Notes: generated by a model from the sequence alone, not told the origin. 64,000 nt of DNA from Colwellia sp. 75C3 (GCF_002836255.1 NZ_PJAU01000052.1:1-64000), one strand, 5' to 3'; shown: positions 37,350 through 46,949, counted from the stretch's first letter. A program made the numbers and translations.

Positions 37350-39092
37350 ATGCGCAATAATTCATTTGTTTATACAATTTCAAATCTCGCGGTAAAAATA
37401 CTGTTATTAAGTACAGCCTCCGCTTCAACAACCTGGGCTGAAGATTATATTGCTCCACCGATGGTTAACATTCCTGCCGGAAAATTTATGATGGGAACAG
37501 AAAGCGGAGCAGCATCTGCCAAACCAATACATTCAGTATCAATTGCAGCTTTTCAAATGGCGAAATATCCAGTTACCATGGCTGAGTTTAGAAAATTTTC
37601 TGAAGATACTGGATTTAATCCTGAAGCAGAATGTTTAGACCATTTAGATAAAAATTGGTTAAGCGGTCCTACAGATATAGGAAGCGCTAGCTGGGATAAA
37701 CATAGGTATACCAACAGTGAGTATCTGCCTGTGACTTGTATGTTACGAAAAGATGCAAATGCTTATGCCGATTGGTTAACTGCTAAAACAGGGGTTCAAT
37801 ATCGTCTGCCGACCGAACAAGAGTGGGAGTATTCAGCAAAAGCTAACACAACAAGTCGTTACTTTTGGGGAGACGATCCTACAATGACCCAAGCCTGTTT
37901 ATATGGAAACTTCGCCGACCAATCGGGTGAGTATATTGCATCTAAGCAATATGGGGCCAGTTATGTTGGCTTTTTAGGCTATGCAAATTGTGATGATGGC
38001 GAAGCCTATAACTCTATTGTTGGCTTGTATCGAGCAAACCCCTTTGGTTTGTATGATATGGTCGGAAACGTATCACAACATTTAGACACGTGTTATTACG
38101 AAGATGGCTACAAAGAACGTTCTAAAGACGACATGGATTTAAGTAAATGCGAATTTACCGCCACTAGAGGAAACACTTGGCACTATCCACCACAGCCTAT
38201 AGCAAGCAGAGGTCGTAATAAAAAAACATGGAAACCCTTTTCTGGTTCCGGTTTTCGTTTGGCCGCTGATGGTCATAGCGATAAAGTTGACCCTTCAACA
38301 ACAACGTTTGAAATAACCTTAAAAAGCGCCCAAAAACAACGTGTAGCCACTAGACCTAATTTACCCTCAGCTCCTAAAAACCTGCAATTAGTTAAGTTAA
38401 AAAATAATAACAGCAATAATACCTACGAGTTAAGTTGGCAACCAAGCAATGCCCTTCATGTACAAGGTTATGAAATATACAAATCAACTAGCCCATATGC
38501 GCATTTAAACGACGGGTTCTACCAAAATCATTACGTAAAAGTTCAAACAGTCAACGCAACGAAAAACTCAATTAAACTGAGCTTACCTGATGAAGGCGGG
38601 AGTTTTCGTGTAGTGACCAAAACAACTAAACTCACTAGCTTACCTAGTCAGCCTGCGGTAGATGTGAAAGCTAAGACGGTAAATATTCCAGGTCGAATTA
38701 ATATGCAGGACAGTGTCGCTTTAGAAAATGTACATCTGGTCTATAGAAAAGCAAAAAACGATAAGCCCGAGTTATATTATTTATCAAAACTGAATAAATC
38801 CTTCGAGCAGCCTTTAGTCGCGACAACGTTTAATATAAATGTAGAAAAAACGGCTTGGTATAAATTAAATTATCGAGGAAAATCTTTTCACAACAGACCA
38901 TTTTTTAAGTTATGGCAAAACAATACCTTAGTCGGTGATATTGATTACGATCCAAATATTGACGATAAAAGCTCAAATCGCCATAAAGTTTTCTTAAAAA
39001 AAGGCATACATACTATGCAATTAAGTATTATGCATGAAGGTTTTGATTACTGGTCAATGACTTGGCTTGAATTCATAGCAATAAAAAATTAA
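37350..39092 (+). CDS. Secreted SUMF1-like protein, paralogue
   Basis: A 580-residue exported protein laid out like its divergent neighbour. A signal peptide is followed by a SUMF1 domain (MVNIPAGKFMMGTESG, YRLPTEQEWEYSAKAN, TATRGNTWHYPP, GFRLAADG), an FN3-like module (about 338-440) and a C-terminal beta module. The two differ widely in the C-terminal modules, so the duplication is old. No catalytic Cys pair is present. AAGAGGAAC precedes the ATG. Confidence 0.8.
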   Translation: MRNNSFVYTISNLAVKILLLSTASASTTWAEDYIAPPMVNIPAGKFMMGTESGAASAKPIHSVSIAAFQMAKYPVTMAEFRKFSEDTGFNPEAECLDHLDKNWLSGPTDIGSASWDKHRYTNSEYLPVTCMLRKDANAYADWLTAKTGVQYRLPTEQEWEYSAKANTTSRYFWGDDPTMTQACLYGNFADQSGEYIASKQYGASYVGFLGYANCDDGEAYNSIVGLYRANPFGLYDMVGNVSQHLDTCYYEDGYKERSKDDMDLSKCEFTATRGNTWHYPPQPIASRGRNKKTWKPFSGSGFRLAADGHSDKVDPSTTTFEITLKSAQKQRVATRPNLPSAPKNLQLVKLKNNNSNNTYELSWQPSNALHVQGYEIYKSTSPYAHLNDGFYQNHYVKVQTVNATKNSIKLSLPDEGGSFRVVTKTTKLTSLPSQPAVDVKAKTVNIPGRINMQDSVALENVHLVYRKAKNDKPELYYLSKLNKSFEQPLVATTFNINVEKTAWYKLNYRGKSFHNRPFFKLWQNNTLVGDIDYDPNIDDKSSNRHKVFLKKGIHTMQLSIMHEGFDYWSMTWLEFIAIKN

Positions 39093-39173
39093 TTATCAAT
39101 AATATTTTTACTGATTTACCCCTAACTCTGTAACGTCGCGAACTTTAAACTCGTGAGCTTACAGAGTTTCATA

Positions 39174-39204
39174 GGACAGCTATTATTATGGCTGTCCAAA
39201 TATT
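39174..39204 (+). terminator. Possible terminator after the SUMF1-like gene
   Basis: GGACAGC and GCTGTCC form a 7-bp stem around a 10-nt AT-rich loop, then AAATATTTTG. A further dyad AACTCTGTAA/TTACAGAGTT lies at 39124-39168. Both are weak terminators. Confidence 0.4.
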
Positions 39205-39222
39205 TTGCCTGTGACGGTTTAT

Positions 39223-39813
39223 CTACTTTAGCCTATTTCGGATACGACTCAGCGCTATTGGGGTAATGCCAATATGTGAGGCGATCATTTTAAGTGGTAT
39301 TTTGTCACGTATTAGTGGGTTCTTATCTAGAAACGTTAAATAACGCTGTTCAGCACTTTGTTGTACAAAAGCATATTCACGTTCTTCTTTTTTAATAAAC
39401 ATATTTTCAAGTAAACGATTGTAAGCCGCCATGAATCCGGGTTGTGATTTCATCTGTTCAAAAAACACTGGCCAATCAAATTCTAAACAAATCACATCGT
39501 CTAATGCTTCGATACTAAACAGTGAGTTTACATTTTTGGTCATCGCCCGCGTTGAACCACTAATACCTGGTGCATAAGCGAAAGATTGCGTAAATTCTTT
39601 GCCTTCAGCAGACACACTCAAATAACGAACAAATCCTTTAACTAGAAAAAAAAACGTCGGAGCTGGCTGTCCCTGAATAATCAACTGCTGACCTTTTTGA
39701 TAATGTTTCACTTTAGGTTTTAAGCCAAATTTATCAAAATCAGCTTTATCAATATTAAGGTTGTTACCCAAAAAGTAGTGGACGAAGTCTTCCATAGGTA
39801 TTTGCAGGCTCAT
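39223..39813 (-). CDS. Crp/Fnr-type cyclic-nucleotide-binding regulator
   Basis: A 196-residue protein with an N-terminal cNMP-binding barrel (KHYQKGQQLIIQGQPAPTFF) and a short C-terminal helix-turn-helix (IASHIGITPIALSRIRNRLK). There are no Fnr cysteines. It is last in a three-gene minus operon with an EamA transporter and NAT. Ligand and targets are unknown. Confidence 0.85.
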   Translation of the reverse strand: MSLQIPMEDFVHYFLGNNLNIDKADFDKFGLKPKVKHYQKGQQLIIQGQPAPTFFFLVKGFVRYLSVSAEGKEFTQSFAYAPGISGSTRAMTKNVNSLFSIEALDDVICLEFDWPVFFEQMKSQPGFMAAYNRLLENMFIKKEEREYAFVQQSAEQRYLTFLDKNPLIRDKIPLKMIASHIGITPIALSRIRNRLK

Positions 39814-39847
39814 TTGTTAATTATTTCCATATAGAGTTCCTATAAAA

Positions 39848-40723
39848 TTACTGATACTTGGCGGATATCAGGTAAAGTGCTAAGAAGGTTAACATTATCC
39901 CAGGTAAAGCGCTGTATAATTGGGAGGAATTCGCTATCACCTGTGGTATCACTACCAGGCTAGGTATTAAATAAGTAAAGGCTAAAAGACGATTAGGCCC
40001 TACTTTTTTTAATAGATGTTGCTGTAATAAAAAAGTCGCTATCGTGGTAAATATCGTTAAATATAACAACGTCTGCCAGAAGGTCGTTTGCTGCCAAGCA
40101 ATGTTAGCCAAGTCACCAAAAAGTATTAAAAATGGCAATAAAATTATACTGCCTAGTAGCATAATATAAAATGCCCCCGACATAGGCGGTACATCAGTTG
40201 TCCATTTCTTAATTAAAATCACGTGTAAAGCCAAACAACAACAAGCGGCTAAAAAAATACTATCGCCAAGTCGCCATTCTGACCATGCTAATTTTTCTTG
40301 GGTTACGCTCAATAAAACCCATACTGACCCTAGCGTTCCAACCAAAAAACCCGCTATTTGCCTATTCGCTGTTACCTGTTTTAAAGCGATATACGTTATT
40401 ACCACACTCATTAACGGTAGCAAGGTATAAATGACCGAGGTTCTCATCGCATTAGTCGTTTTAAGTGCCTCAAATAGGCCAATAAAAAACAAAACTAAAC
40501 ATAAACTGATGACGCTATAGTGAAATAATATTTTATAGTTTAATTGTTGGATTGACGTTTTCCCTATAAAAGGCATCATCAACATTGTTGCTAAAATAAA
40601 TCTTAATGCCGTACTCGCAATGGGATTAACAAAAGGTATTAATTGCTCTGAGACAACAAATGATGATGCCATTAAGCTAACCCAAAGCAGTAAAGTAAAA
40701 TTATCAATAAGTACTGATTTCAT
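39848..40723 (-). CDS. EamA-family (DMT) transporter
   Basis: A 291-residue protein with about ten membrane helices in two EamA repeats. The second repeat ends LPGIMLTFLALYLISAKYQ. It lies 34 bp before the Crp-like gene and 18 bp after nat. Substrate unknown; a small amine or drug fits the neighbour but is a guess. Confidence 0.85.
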   Translation of the reverse strand: MKSVLIDNFTLLLWVSLMASSFVVSEQLIPFVNPIASTALRFILATMLMMPFIGKTSIQQLNYKILFHYSVISLCLVLFFIGLFEALKTTNAMRTSVIYTLLPLMSVVITYIALKQVTANRQIAGFLVGTLGSVWVLLSVTQEKLAWSEWRLGDSIFLAACCCLALHVILIKKWTTDVPPMSGAFYIMLLGSIILLPFLILFGDLANIAWQQTTFWQTLLYLTIFTTIATFLLQQHLLKKVGPNRLLAFTYLIPSLVVIPQVIANSSQLYSALPGIMLTFLALYLISAKYQ

Positions 40724-40741
40724 CTGCTGTTATCCAAAATT

Positions 40742-41566
40742 TTATGCTGCTTTAGCCGTAACGAACTTATGAAATAAAAACGCTGAAATAGCAATATCAA
40801 GATCGAGTTCATATACCTCGATAAACAATTGATGTAATTGATTAATACTTGTTATTTTAGTTATTTTAGTTATTTTGTTAATACCGTCTTTGACGTGATG
40901 AAATTCATTATTTCGTAGTGATTGAATATCATTAAAGAACTTACGGCAAATCACTAAATTATTAACAAAAGCCGCGTTAGGGTGTTTATGTGAATAGAAG
41001 TGACCTAACAAACAATCTGATTCAGTATAGTGATGTAAATCAAACGTATATAGCGTGAAAAAGCCATCATCTTTAAATACTTGATAACAATAATCACCCC
41101 GACCATTTTTGATAATACGGTACTGAGCATCTCCCTGATCTTGTACCAAGCCAAGTGACACTTTTACCGGAAAACGCGCGCCTAAATGACCAAAACCAGC
41201 ATCAACAATATAGTCTTCACCGGCTAAGGTAAGCAGTGTCACTCGATGCGTTCTTGCAACTTCAACATCTTGATTATAAATAACTTTAGATAACAATATC
41301 CGTACATCAAATTTCAGCTCAGATAAAACGGTAAAAACCAGTTTATTATGCTCAAAACAATAACCGCCGCGGCGTCGTTCAACTATTTTATTAAATAGCG
41401 ATTCAATATCGAGGGGTAGTTCCTGCCCTAAAATTACCGCAAGATTATTAAAACTATATTGTGCAATGTGTTTGCTTTGTAATTCATTTAAAAAACCTAT
41501 CTCTAATGAATTCCCTTTAATAGTTAAGTCGGCTAAATATGATTGAGCTATTTGGGCGTTGGTCAC
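40742..41566 (-). CDS. nat: Arylamine N-acetyltransferase
   Basis: A 274-residue NAT. The Cys-His-Asp triad is visible in RRGGYCFEHN, VARTHRVTLL and DYIVDAGFGHLGARFP. It transfers acetyl from acetyl-CoA to arylamines or hydrazines. The GTG start at 41566 follows AAAGGA; a nearer ATG is out of frame. A three-unit 9-bp repeat near the 3' end encodes TKI-TKI-TKI (40851-40877). First gene of the operon, divergent from an NmrA-like gene. Confidence 0.92.
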   Translation of the reverse strand: MTNAQIAQSYLADLTIKGNSLEIGFLNELQSKHIAQYSFNNLAVILGQELPLDIESLFNKIVERRRGGYCFEHNKLVFTVLSELKFDVRILLSKVIYNQDVEVARTHRVTLLTLAGEDYIVDAGFGHLGARFPVKVSLGLVQDQGDAQYRIIKNGRGDYCYQVFKDDGFFTLYTFDLHHYTESDCLLGHFYSHKHPNAAFVNNLVICRKFFNDIQSLRNNEFHHVKDGINKITKITKITSINQLHQLFIEVYELDLDIAISAFLFHKFVTAKAA

Positions 41567-41637
41567 TTTGTCATTCCTTTATTTATTGCTTTGTTTATTT
41601 GATAAGGGCAGCTTAACCGAGAAATTCTCTACTGTAA

Positions 41638-41651
41638 TTAACCTAGGTTTA
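41638..41651. promoter_or_regulatory. CCTAGG palindrome, possible operator, site 1
   Basis: TTAACCTAGGTTTA. The 10-bp core AACCTAGGTT (41640-41649) is a perfect palindrome. An exact inverse copy lies at 41709-41722, 71 bp away centre to centre, in the same divergent spacer. Confidence 0.5.
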
Positions 41652-41708
41652 GTGAATAAAGTTACTTAGTTATAAGTGAATTGCCTACGATAATTATTAT
41701 TCAAATAA

Positions 41709-41722
41709 TAAACCTAGGTTAA
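41709..41722. promoter_or_regulatory. CCTAGG palindrome, possible operator, site 2
   Basis: TAAACCTAGGTTAA, the reverse complement of site 1. It may overlap the -10 region of the NmrA-like gene, where it could repress. Confidence 0.5.
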
Positions 41723-41796
41723 TGTTGTTATCAAAACTTGTTTGTAGACTGGCGCTATCAAATCGATAACACACCAATTTTAAAAAGGCATTATAA

Positions 41797-42438
41797 ATGA
41801 AAATAACAATTTTTGGCGCAACGGGTAATGTAGGTACTAGAGTTATAAAGGAAGCGTTATTACGAGGGCATGAGATAACTGCCGTTCTAAGAAATAATGC
41901 TCGGGCCAATGAATTTGATACTGCAGTAAATGTAGTTATTGGTCATGCTGACAATGTTGATGATGTTATAAAGTGGAGCGACGGACAAGATATCGTCATT
42001 AGCACAACTCGGCCCCCTCAGGGTCAAGAAAATCAACTAGTAGACACGGCTAAAGCTTTATTATCAGGATTAGAGCAAACCCAAGTGCGTTTATTATTGG
42101 TCGGCGGCGCCGCAAGTTTAACAGTACCAAATAGCCAGGGAATATTAGTGGTTGATGATGCAAATTTAGTGCAACCTGCATGGCGAGATATTGCGCTGGC
42201 ATGTCTTGCTCAGCACAATCTTTGCCAAGAAAATGAGTCTGTCAACTGGAGTTACTTAAGTCCTCCAGCGATCATTAAGCCTGGAGAGCGTACCGGGATA
42301 TTTAGAACAGGAACAGATGAGTTGTTAGTCGATGAACAAGGACAATCTACCATTTCATTTGAGGATTTTGCCATTGCATTATTAGACGAAGCTGAGTCCG
42401 AAAAGAATAGCAGAAAGCGCTTTACCGTTGCTTATTGA
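41797..42438 (+). CDS. NmrA-like NAD(P)-binding oxidoreductase
   Basis: A 213-residue single-domain Rossmann protein (ITIFGATGNVGTRVIKEAL) of the YwnB/NAD(P)H-binding type. The family includes NADPH sensors and flavin- or quinone-related reductases. No catalytic Tyr-Lys pair of classical SDRs is evident. It is divergent from nat across two matching palindromes and may be co-regulated with it. Confidence 0.85.
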   Translation: MKITIFGATGNVGTRVIKEALLRGHEITAVLRNNARANEFDTAVNVVIGHADNVDDVIKWSDGQDIVISTTRPPQGQENQLVDTAKALLSGLEQTQVRLLLVGGAASLTVPNSQGILVVDDANLVQPAWRDIALACLAQHNLCQENESVNWSYLSPPAIIKPGERTGIFRTGTDELLVDEQGQSTISFEDFAIALLDEAESEKNSRKRFTVAY

Positions 42439-42502
42439 TATTACTGAAATATCCGTAATGGAAATATTCAAGATTATTCCAGTAATTTCATCACATATTA
42501 TT

Positions 42503-42546
42503 CAGCTTAGCCTGTTACTAAGTCGTCTCAGCAACAGGCTAAGCTG
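42503..42546 (+). terminator. Hairpin after the NmrA-like gene
   Basis: CAGCTTAGCCTGTT pairs perfectly with AACAGGCTAAGCTG around a 16-nt loop. It lacks a following U-run, so it may be a processing stem rather than an intrinsic terminator. Confidence 0.5.
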
Positions 42547-42704
42547 ATGTGGCTCAGTTCGGGTCTAAAGACTACATAACTAATAGCTCTTTTTGGGTTA
42601 CGAAATCTAAATTTTGATCGAGTGACTTTTATTTTTTTCTATCATTTCATCTCTATGTGCTTCAGTAACAATCAACGAAGTACATACTCTCCATTATGCG
42701 TTAT

Positions 42705-42766
42705 AAAAAACTAACCGGTAATAAATGCACATTATAAGGGAGAAACATGCAACTATTACCGGTTAG
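42705..42766 (-). terminator. Terminator of gabT
   Basis: CTAACCGGTAATA (42711-42723) pairs with 42754-42766; the minus-strand U-run (from AAAAAA at 42705-42710) follows directly. It lies 10 bp after the gabT stop. Confidence 0.7.
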
Positions 42767-42775
42767 GAAGCAGTT

Positions 42776-44056
42776 TTACTGAGCTAATTCATTAAACAGC
42801 TCGGTAAATGTCGCTAAACCTTCTTCGATAATTTCATTGCTAGCGGTTAACGCCGGTAAAAATCGAATAACATTACTATAAAAACCGCACGCTAATAAAA
42901 TTAAGCCGTATTTAGCGGCGTTAGCAATAATAGCCTGGGTTAAGGCAGTGTTTGGTTGCTCGGCATCGCCATTTTGAACCAACTCCATGGCAATCATAGA
43001 ACCTGAATTTCTGACATCTAAAATCAAATCAGGGTGTTGAGATTTAATAGCGCTTAATCGCTCATTAAATAAAGCACCTATTTCATTTGAACGCTGTACC
43101 AGGTTCTCTTCTTCGATGATCTCTAAAACCGCTAGTGCAGCAGCACATGCAACAGGAGAACCGCCGTAAGTTCCACCTAATCCACCGGGTAATGGTGCAT
43201 CCATAATTTCGCTTTTACCAACAACCGCAGCAATGGGGAATCCGCCCGCGATACCTTTAGCCATGGTGATTAAATCGGGTTCAACCCCTGAATATTCAAA
43301 GTTAAACATTTTACCGGTACGGCCAAAACCTGTTTGAATTTCATCGGCAATTAAAACAATGCCATGTTGATCACAAATTTTACGTAATGCTTGTAAAAAC
43401 TCAGCCGGTGCTTGATAAAAACCCCCTTCGCCCTGGACAGGCTCAACAATAATTGCGGCAACATCAGTAGGTGCAATATCTACTTTAAATAAATTCTCTA
43501 CTGCTTTGAGAGATTCTTTAATGGTAATGTCATGACATTCTATAGGGAATGGTGCGTGGAAAATATCACCAGGGAAAGGACCGAATAAATTTTTATACGG
43601 GGTAATTTTACCTGTTAGTGCCATGGTTAAATTTGTGCGTCCGTGAAAACCACCGTTAAAAGCAATAACGCCACGACGCCCTGTGTGTGCACGCGCAATT
43701 TTAACGCAATTTTCTACCGCTTCTGCACCCGTAGAAACAAAGATCGCTTTTTTATCTGAATCACCCGGCGCAATGGCAGTTAACTTTTCAGCTAATTCTA
43801 CTGCCACTTCATAAGGATTAACCATCACACAGGTATGGCTAAATTTATCAATTTGCGATTTTGCTGCGGCAACAACTTTAGGATGACAATGGCCGGTATT
43901 ACAAACGGCGATGCCGGTACCAAAATCTATGTAACGTTTACCTTCAACATCCCAAACCTCAGAATTTTTAGCATGGTCAACATAAACTGGATATACGTTG
44001 CCTTGTCCGCGTGCGATAACTTTAGTTTTTCTCGTCTGTAATTGTTCGTTATTCAT
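42776..44056 (-). CDS. gabT: 4-aminobutyrate aminotransferase
   Basis: A 426-residue class III aminotransferase. It has DFGTGIAVCNTGHCHP, FNGGFHGRT, LIADEIQTGFGRTG with the PLP-binding Asp, and TMAKGIAGGFPIAAVVG with the PLP lysine. It converts GABA and 2-oxoglutarate to succinate semialdehyde and glutamate. The start at 44056 follows AGGA with 6-nt spacing; the frame is open to 44119. It follows gabD in the same operon. Confidence 0.92.
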   Translation of the reverse strand: MNNEQLQTRKTKVIARGQGNVYPVYVDHAKNSEVWDVEGKRYIDFGTGIAVCNTGHCHPKVVAAAKSQIDKFSHTCVMVNPYEVAVELAEKLTAIAPGDSDKKAIFVSTGAEAVENCVKIARAHTGRRGVIAFNGGFHGRTNLTMALTGKITPYKNLFGPFPGDIFHAPFPIECHDITIKESLKAVENLFKVDIAPTDVAAIIVEPVQGEGGFYQAPAEFLQALRKICDQHGIVLIADEIQTGFGRTGKMFNFEYSGVEPDLITMAKGIAGGFPIAAVVGKSEIMDAPLPGGLGGTYGGSPVACAAALAVLEIIEEENLVQRSNEIGALFNERLSAIKSQHPDLILDVRNSGSMIAMELVQNGDAEQPNTALTQAIIANAAKYGLILLACGFYSNVIRFLPALTASNEIIEEGLATFTELFNELAQ

Positions 44057-44117
44057 AATATGTCCTAATTCTTTATAATTTGGTATCGTTCTAGATGGAG
44101 ATAGATTGCTTGTAACC

Positions 44118-44202
44118 ATGTTGTTTCAGTTAATTTTTCTGACAAGCACGGCGTCATAAACTGAATAAGTACTCGTAACAATAAAGTTGGCTGAAACAAC
44201 AT
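44118..44202. repeat. 12-bp inverted repeat between gabD and gabT
   Basis: ATGTTGTTTCAG (44118-44129) and CTGAAACAACAT (44191-44202) are perfectly complementary across 61 bp. They lie in the gabD-gabT spacer and could fold in the transcript. Confidence 0.5.
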
Positions 44203-44223
44203 AAACATTAACTATTTACGCAG

Positions 44224-45681
44224 TTACTTAGCTAAGCCGCCCATGCATAAATACTTAATTTCTAAGTAATCATCTAAACCGTATTTAGAGCCTTCTCGGC
44301 CATTACCTGATTGTTTGACGCCACCAAAAGGTGCTGCTGTATTAGAAATGATGCCTTCGTTAATGCCTACCATGCCAAATTCTAGGCCTTCAGCTACGCG
44401 CCAAATAGTGCCTATATCACGAGAATAAAAGTATGCCGCTAAGCCGTATTCGGTATTATTAGCCATTTCAATCACTTCATCTTCACTATCAAAAGCAATT
44501 ATCGGTGCAACAGGACCAAAAATTTCATTCGCGGCAATAGGCATATCATTAGTGACATTAGTGAGAATAGTCGGTTGATAGAAGCTTGATCCCTCACTGT
44601 GTTTTTCACCACCCAGATGAACAATTGCGCCAGCGGCAACTGAATCAGCCACTAATTTTTCAACGTCGTTAACCGCAGTTTCAGAAATCATTGGGCCAAG
44701 CACCACACCATCAGTTAAGCCATTACCTACTGATAATGCCTTTACCGCGGCAGAAAACTTTTCAGTAAATTCTGCTAACACGCCCTTTTGAACAAAAATA
44801 CGGTTAGTACAAACGCAGGTTTGACCAGCATTGCGGTATTTCGATACCATAGCGCCTTGAACAGCCGCCTCAATATCAGCATCATCAAAAACGATAAAAG
44901 GTGCATTACCGCCTAATTCCATCGAAACCTTTTTAACGGTTGTCGCACATTGTTGGATCAAGGTTTTACCCACAGCAGTTGAGCCGGTGAAGGTGAATTT
45001 TGCTACGTCTGGGTGTTGCGTTAAGACTTTACCCATGCCTCTTGCATCGTTACCGGCCACGACATTAAAGACGCCGGCAGGGATGCCTGCACGCTCTGCC
45101 AGTTCAGCCATTGCGAGTGCTGACAAAGGTGTTTGTGTTGCTGGACGAACAACAAAAGTACAACCCGCAGCTAATGCCGCTGCTGCTTTACGCGCAATCA
45201 TGGCATTAGGAAAGTTCCATGGCGTTATTGAGGCAACAACGCCAACAGGTTGCTTAACAACGATTAGCCTTTTATCGCCCGATGGTGCAGGTATCACATC
45301 ACCGTAAACGCGTTTACCTTCTTCAGCAAACCATTCAATAAAAGAAGCGCCATAACCTATTTCACCTTTGGCTTCTGCTAAAGGTTTACCTTGCTCGAGT
45401 GTTAATATACGACCAAGATCCTCTTGGTTTTCCATCATCAAGTTAAACCAGTTGCGCAAAAGATTAGCGCGCTCATTCGCTGATTTTGCCGACCACATTT
45501 TTAATGCAATTTTAGCTGATTTAACCGCCAGCTCTGTTTCAGCAATACCGGCGTTACTTACACTGACAATAAGCTCACCCGTTGCAGGATTGGTTACATC
45601 AAAAGTAGTTTCACTGCTGTGCCAACTGCCATTGATATAAGAAAAATTCTTCAGTAATTGCGTGTCTTTAATACCTTGCAT
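44224..45681 (-). CDS. gabD: Succinate-semialdehyde dehydrogenase (NADP type)
   Basis: A 485-residue aldehyde dehydrogenase of the GabD branch. It has ITPWNFPNAMIARKAAAALA, FTGSTAVGKTLIQ, VSMELGGNAPFIVFDDAD with the base Glu, and RNAGQTCVCTNR with the catalytic Cys. It oxidises succinate semialdehyde to succinate. First gene of gabDT, 108 bp from a divergent LysR gene. Confidence 0.93.
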   Translation of the reverse strand: MQGIKDTQLLKNFSYINGSWHSSETTFDVTNPATGELIVSVSNAGIAETELAVKSAKIALKMWSAKSANERANLLRNWFNLMMENQEDLGRILTLEQGKPLAEAKGEIGYGASFIEWFAEEGKRVYGDVIPAPSGDKRLIVVKQPVGVVASITPWNFPNAMIARKAAAALAAGCTFVVRPATQTPLSALAMAELAERAGIPAGVFNVVAGNDARGMGKVLTQHPDVAKFTFTGSTAVGKTLIQQCATTVKKVSMELGGNAPFIVFDDADIEAAVQGAMVSKYRNAGQTCVCTNRIFVQKGVLAEFTEKFSAAVKALSVGNGLTDGVVLGPMISETAVNDVEKLVADSVAAGAIVHLGGEKHSEGSSFYQPTILTNVTNDMPIAANEIFGPVAPIIAFDSEDEVIEMANNTEYGLAAYFYSRDIGTIWRVAEGLEFGMVGINEGIISNTAAPFGGVKQSGNGREGSKYGLDDYLEIKYLCMGGLAK

Positions 45682-45789
45682 GTTTATCTCCGATGATATT
45701 TCTATTGTTACGCTTGTTGCTATTGAAACTTAAAAACAACTCTGGTTAAATACAAAACATTAAACCTTTAGTTTTATGTAGGCCAAACA

Positions 45790-46770
45790 TTGACTGACAT
45801 CCTGAATAATAACTTAAGCAGTCCCCTAAATAGCACCTTAAGTAAAACATCAATTATTCCAAAACCTATTACCGAATACGATCTTCGGTTATTACGAATT
45901 TTTGTCTCTGTTGTTGAACATGGCGGCTTTTCCGCCGCTGAAAAGGGCTTAGGCATAACCCGATCTACCATCAGTGTGCATATGTCTAATTTAGAAACAA
46001 GAATGCAGCTAAAACTTTGTTTACGTGGCCGTGGGGGATTTTCACTTACGGAAGATGGCCAATCGGTTTATCGAGCAGTTATCAATTTATTTGATTCACT
46101 CAATGATTTTTCTTTGCACGTGGGTACCCTAGGCAAAGAATTAAGTGGTGAATTGGTCATACTATGTGCTGATCAGTTAGATAATAAAAAACAACAGAAA
46201 TTGGCTCGGGTGATTGAGCTAGTCCATGAAACGGCCCCTAACCTACATATTGTTTTAGATGGGGATTCAATTTCAAACATTGAAAGATTATTGTTTAAAG
46301 ATAAAGCTCATATAGGGATATTCCCAGGTTATCAGCAAGTTGAGGGACTAAATTATGTGCCTTTATCAAGTGAGCCCATTTACCTATGCTGTAGTAAAAA
46401 ACACCATTTTTTCAATATAGTTGATGCTAAAATAACCAGTGAAGATTTTGCTTCAGTAGCTGCTATTCACCCAGGAATTGATATTGATTTTGCTGGCCGA
46501 GAACAACTGAAAAAGCTCAATTTAAATGCAAAGGCTTATCAATTTGATACGCGTAAGGCGATGATATTGTCTGGGAAATATATTGGTTATATGCCCCAAA
46601 GCTACATTCAACAAGAATTAAATGCCGGTGAAATCCGTATTATCCAGCCAAGTGTGCTTACCTATCAATTTAATTTATCTCTGGTAAACAAGAAATCACC
46701 AAGGGAAGTCCGTAAGGTTAAATTACTGCGCAATGCGTTTAGGTCGGCATTTAATTTGACCGATAAGTAA
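45790..46770 (+). CDS. LysR-family regulator, probable gabDT regulator
   Basis: A 326-residue LysR protein. The DNA-binding domain begins unusually late, at about residue 30 (YDLRLLRIFVSVVEHGGFSA, ITRSTISVHMSNLETRMQL), after a polar N-terminal stretch. The start is TTG at 45790; no in-frame ATG precedes the domain. The effector domain follows. It is divergent from gabD, so it probably responds to GABA or succinate semialdehyde. Confidence 0.87.
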   Translation: MTDILNNNLSSPLNSTLSKTSIIPKPITEYDLRLLRIFVSVVEHGGFSAAEKGLGITRSTISVHMSNLETRMQLKLCLRGRGGFSLTEDGQSVYRAVINLFDSLNDFSLHVGTLGKELSGELVILCADQLDNKKQQKLARVIELVHETAPNLHIVLDGDSISNIERLLFKDKAHIGIFPGYQQVEGLNYVPLSSEPIYLCCSKKHHFFNIVDAKITSEDFASVAAIHPGIDIDFAGREQLKKLNLNAKAYQFDTRKAMILSGKYIGYMPQSYIQQELNAGEIRIIQPSVLTYQFNLSLVNKKSPREVRKVKLLRNAFRSAFNLTDK

Positions 46771-46918
46771 TGTCTGTAAAAGCAGAGAGTAAGTTTCATG
46801 ATATCCCATTTGTCTAATGATCATACTTTTTCATTACTTTGTGATCTTATTATGCCTAAGAATACAAATCATCTACCGTCCTGTCATTATCATTATCAGA
46901 ACAAAGAAAAACAATAAA

Positions 46919-46949
46919 AATGCCTGTCAGCTATTAGCTAACAGGCATT
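46919..46949 (-). terminator. Terminator of the small secreted protein gene
   Basis: AATGCCTGTCAGCTA pairs with TAGCTAACAGGCATT (one mismatch) and is followed on the minus strand by TTTTATTG. It may also end the convergent LysR transcript. Confidence 0.8.

Larger units (their letters stand above)
42439..42775. other. Intergenic region, 337 bp, convergent
   Basis: It contains a 14-bp perfect hairpin (42503-42516 with 42533-42546), probably ending the NmrA-like transcript though without a U-tract, and the gabT terminator. No gene was seen. Confidence 0.5.

Noticed and set aside
35270-39092. True formylglycine-generating enzymes
   Set aside because: The catalytic cysteines are not present near the RGGSW and GFR motifs, and no sulfatase is adjacent.
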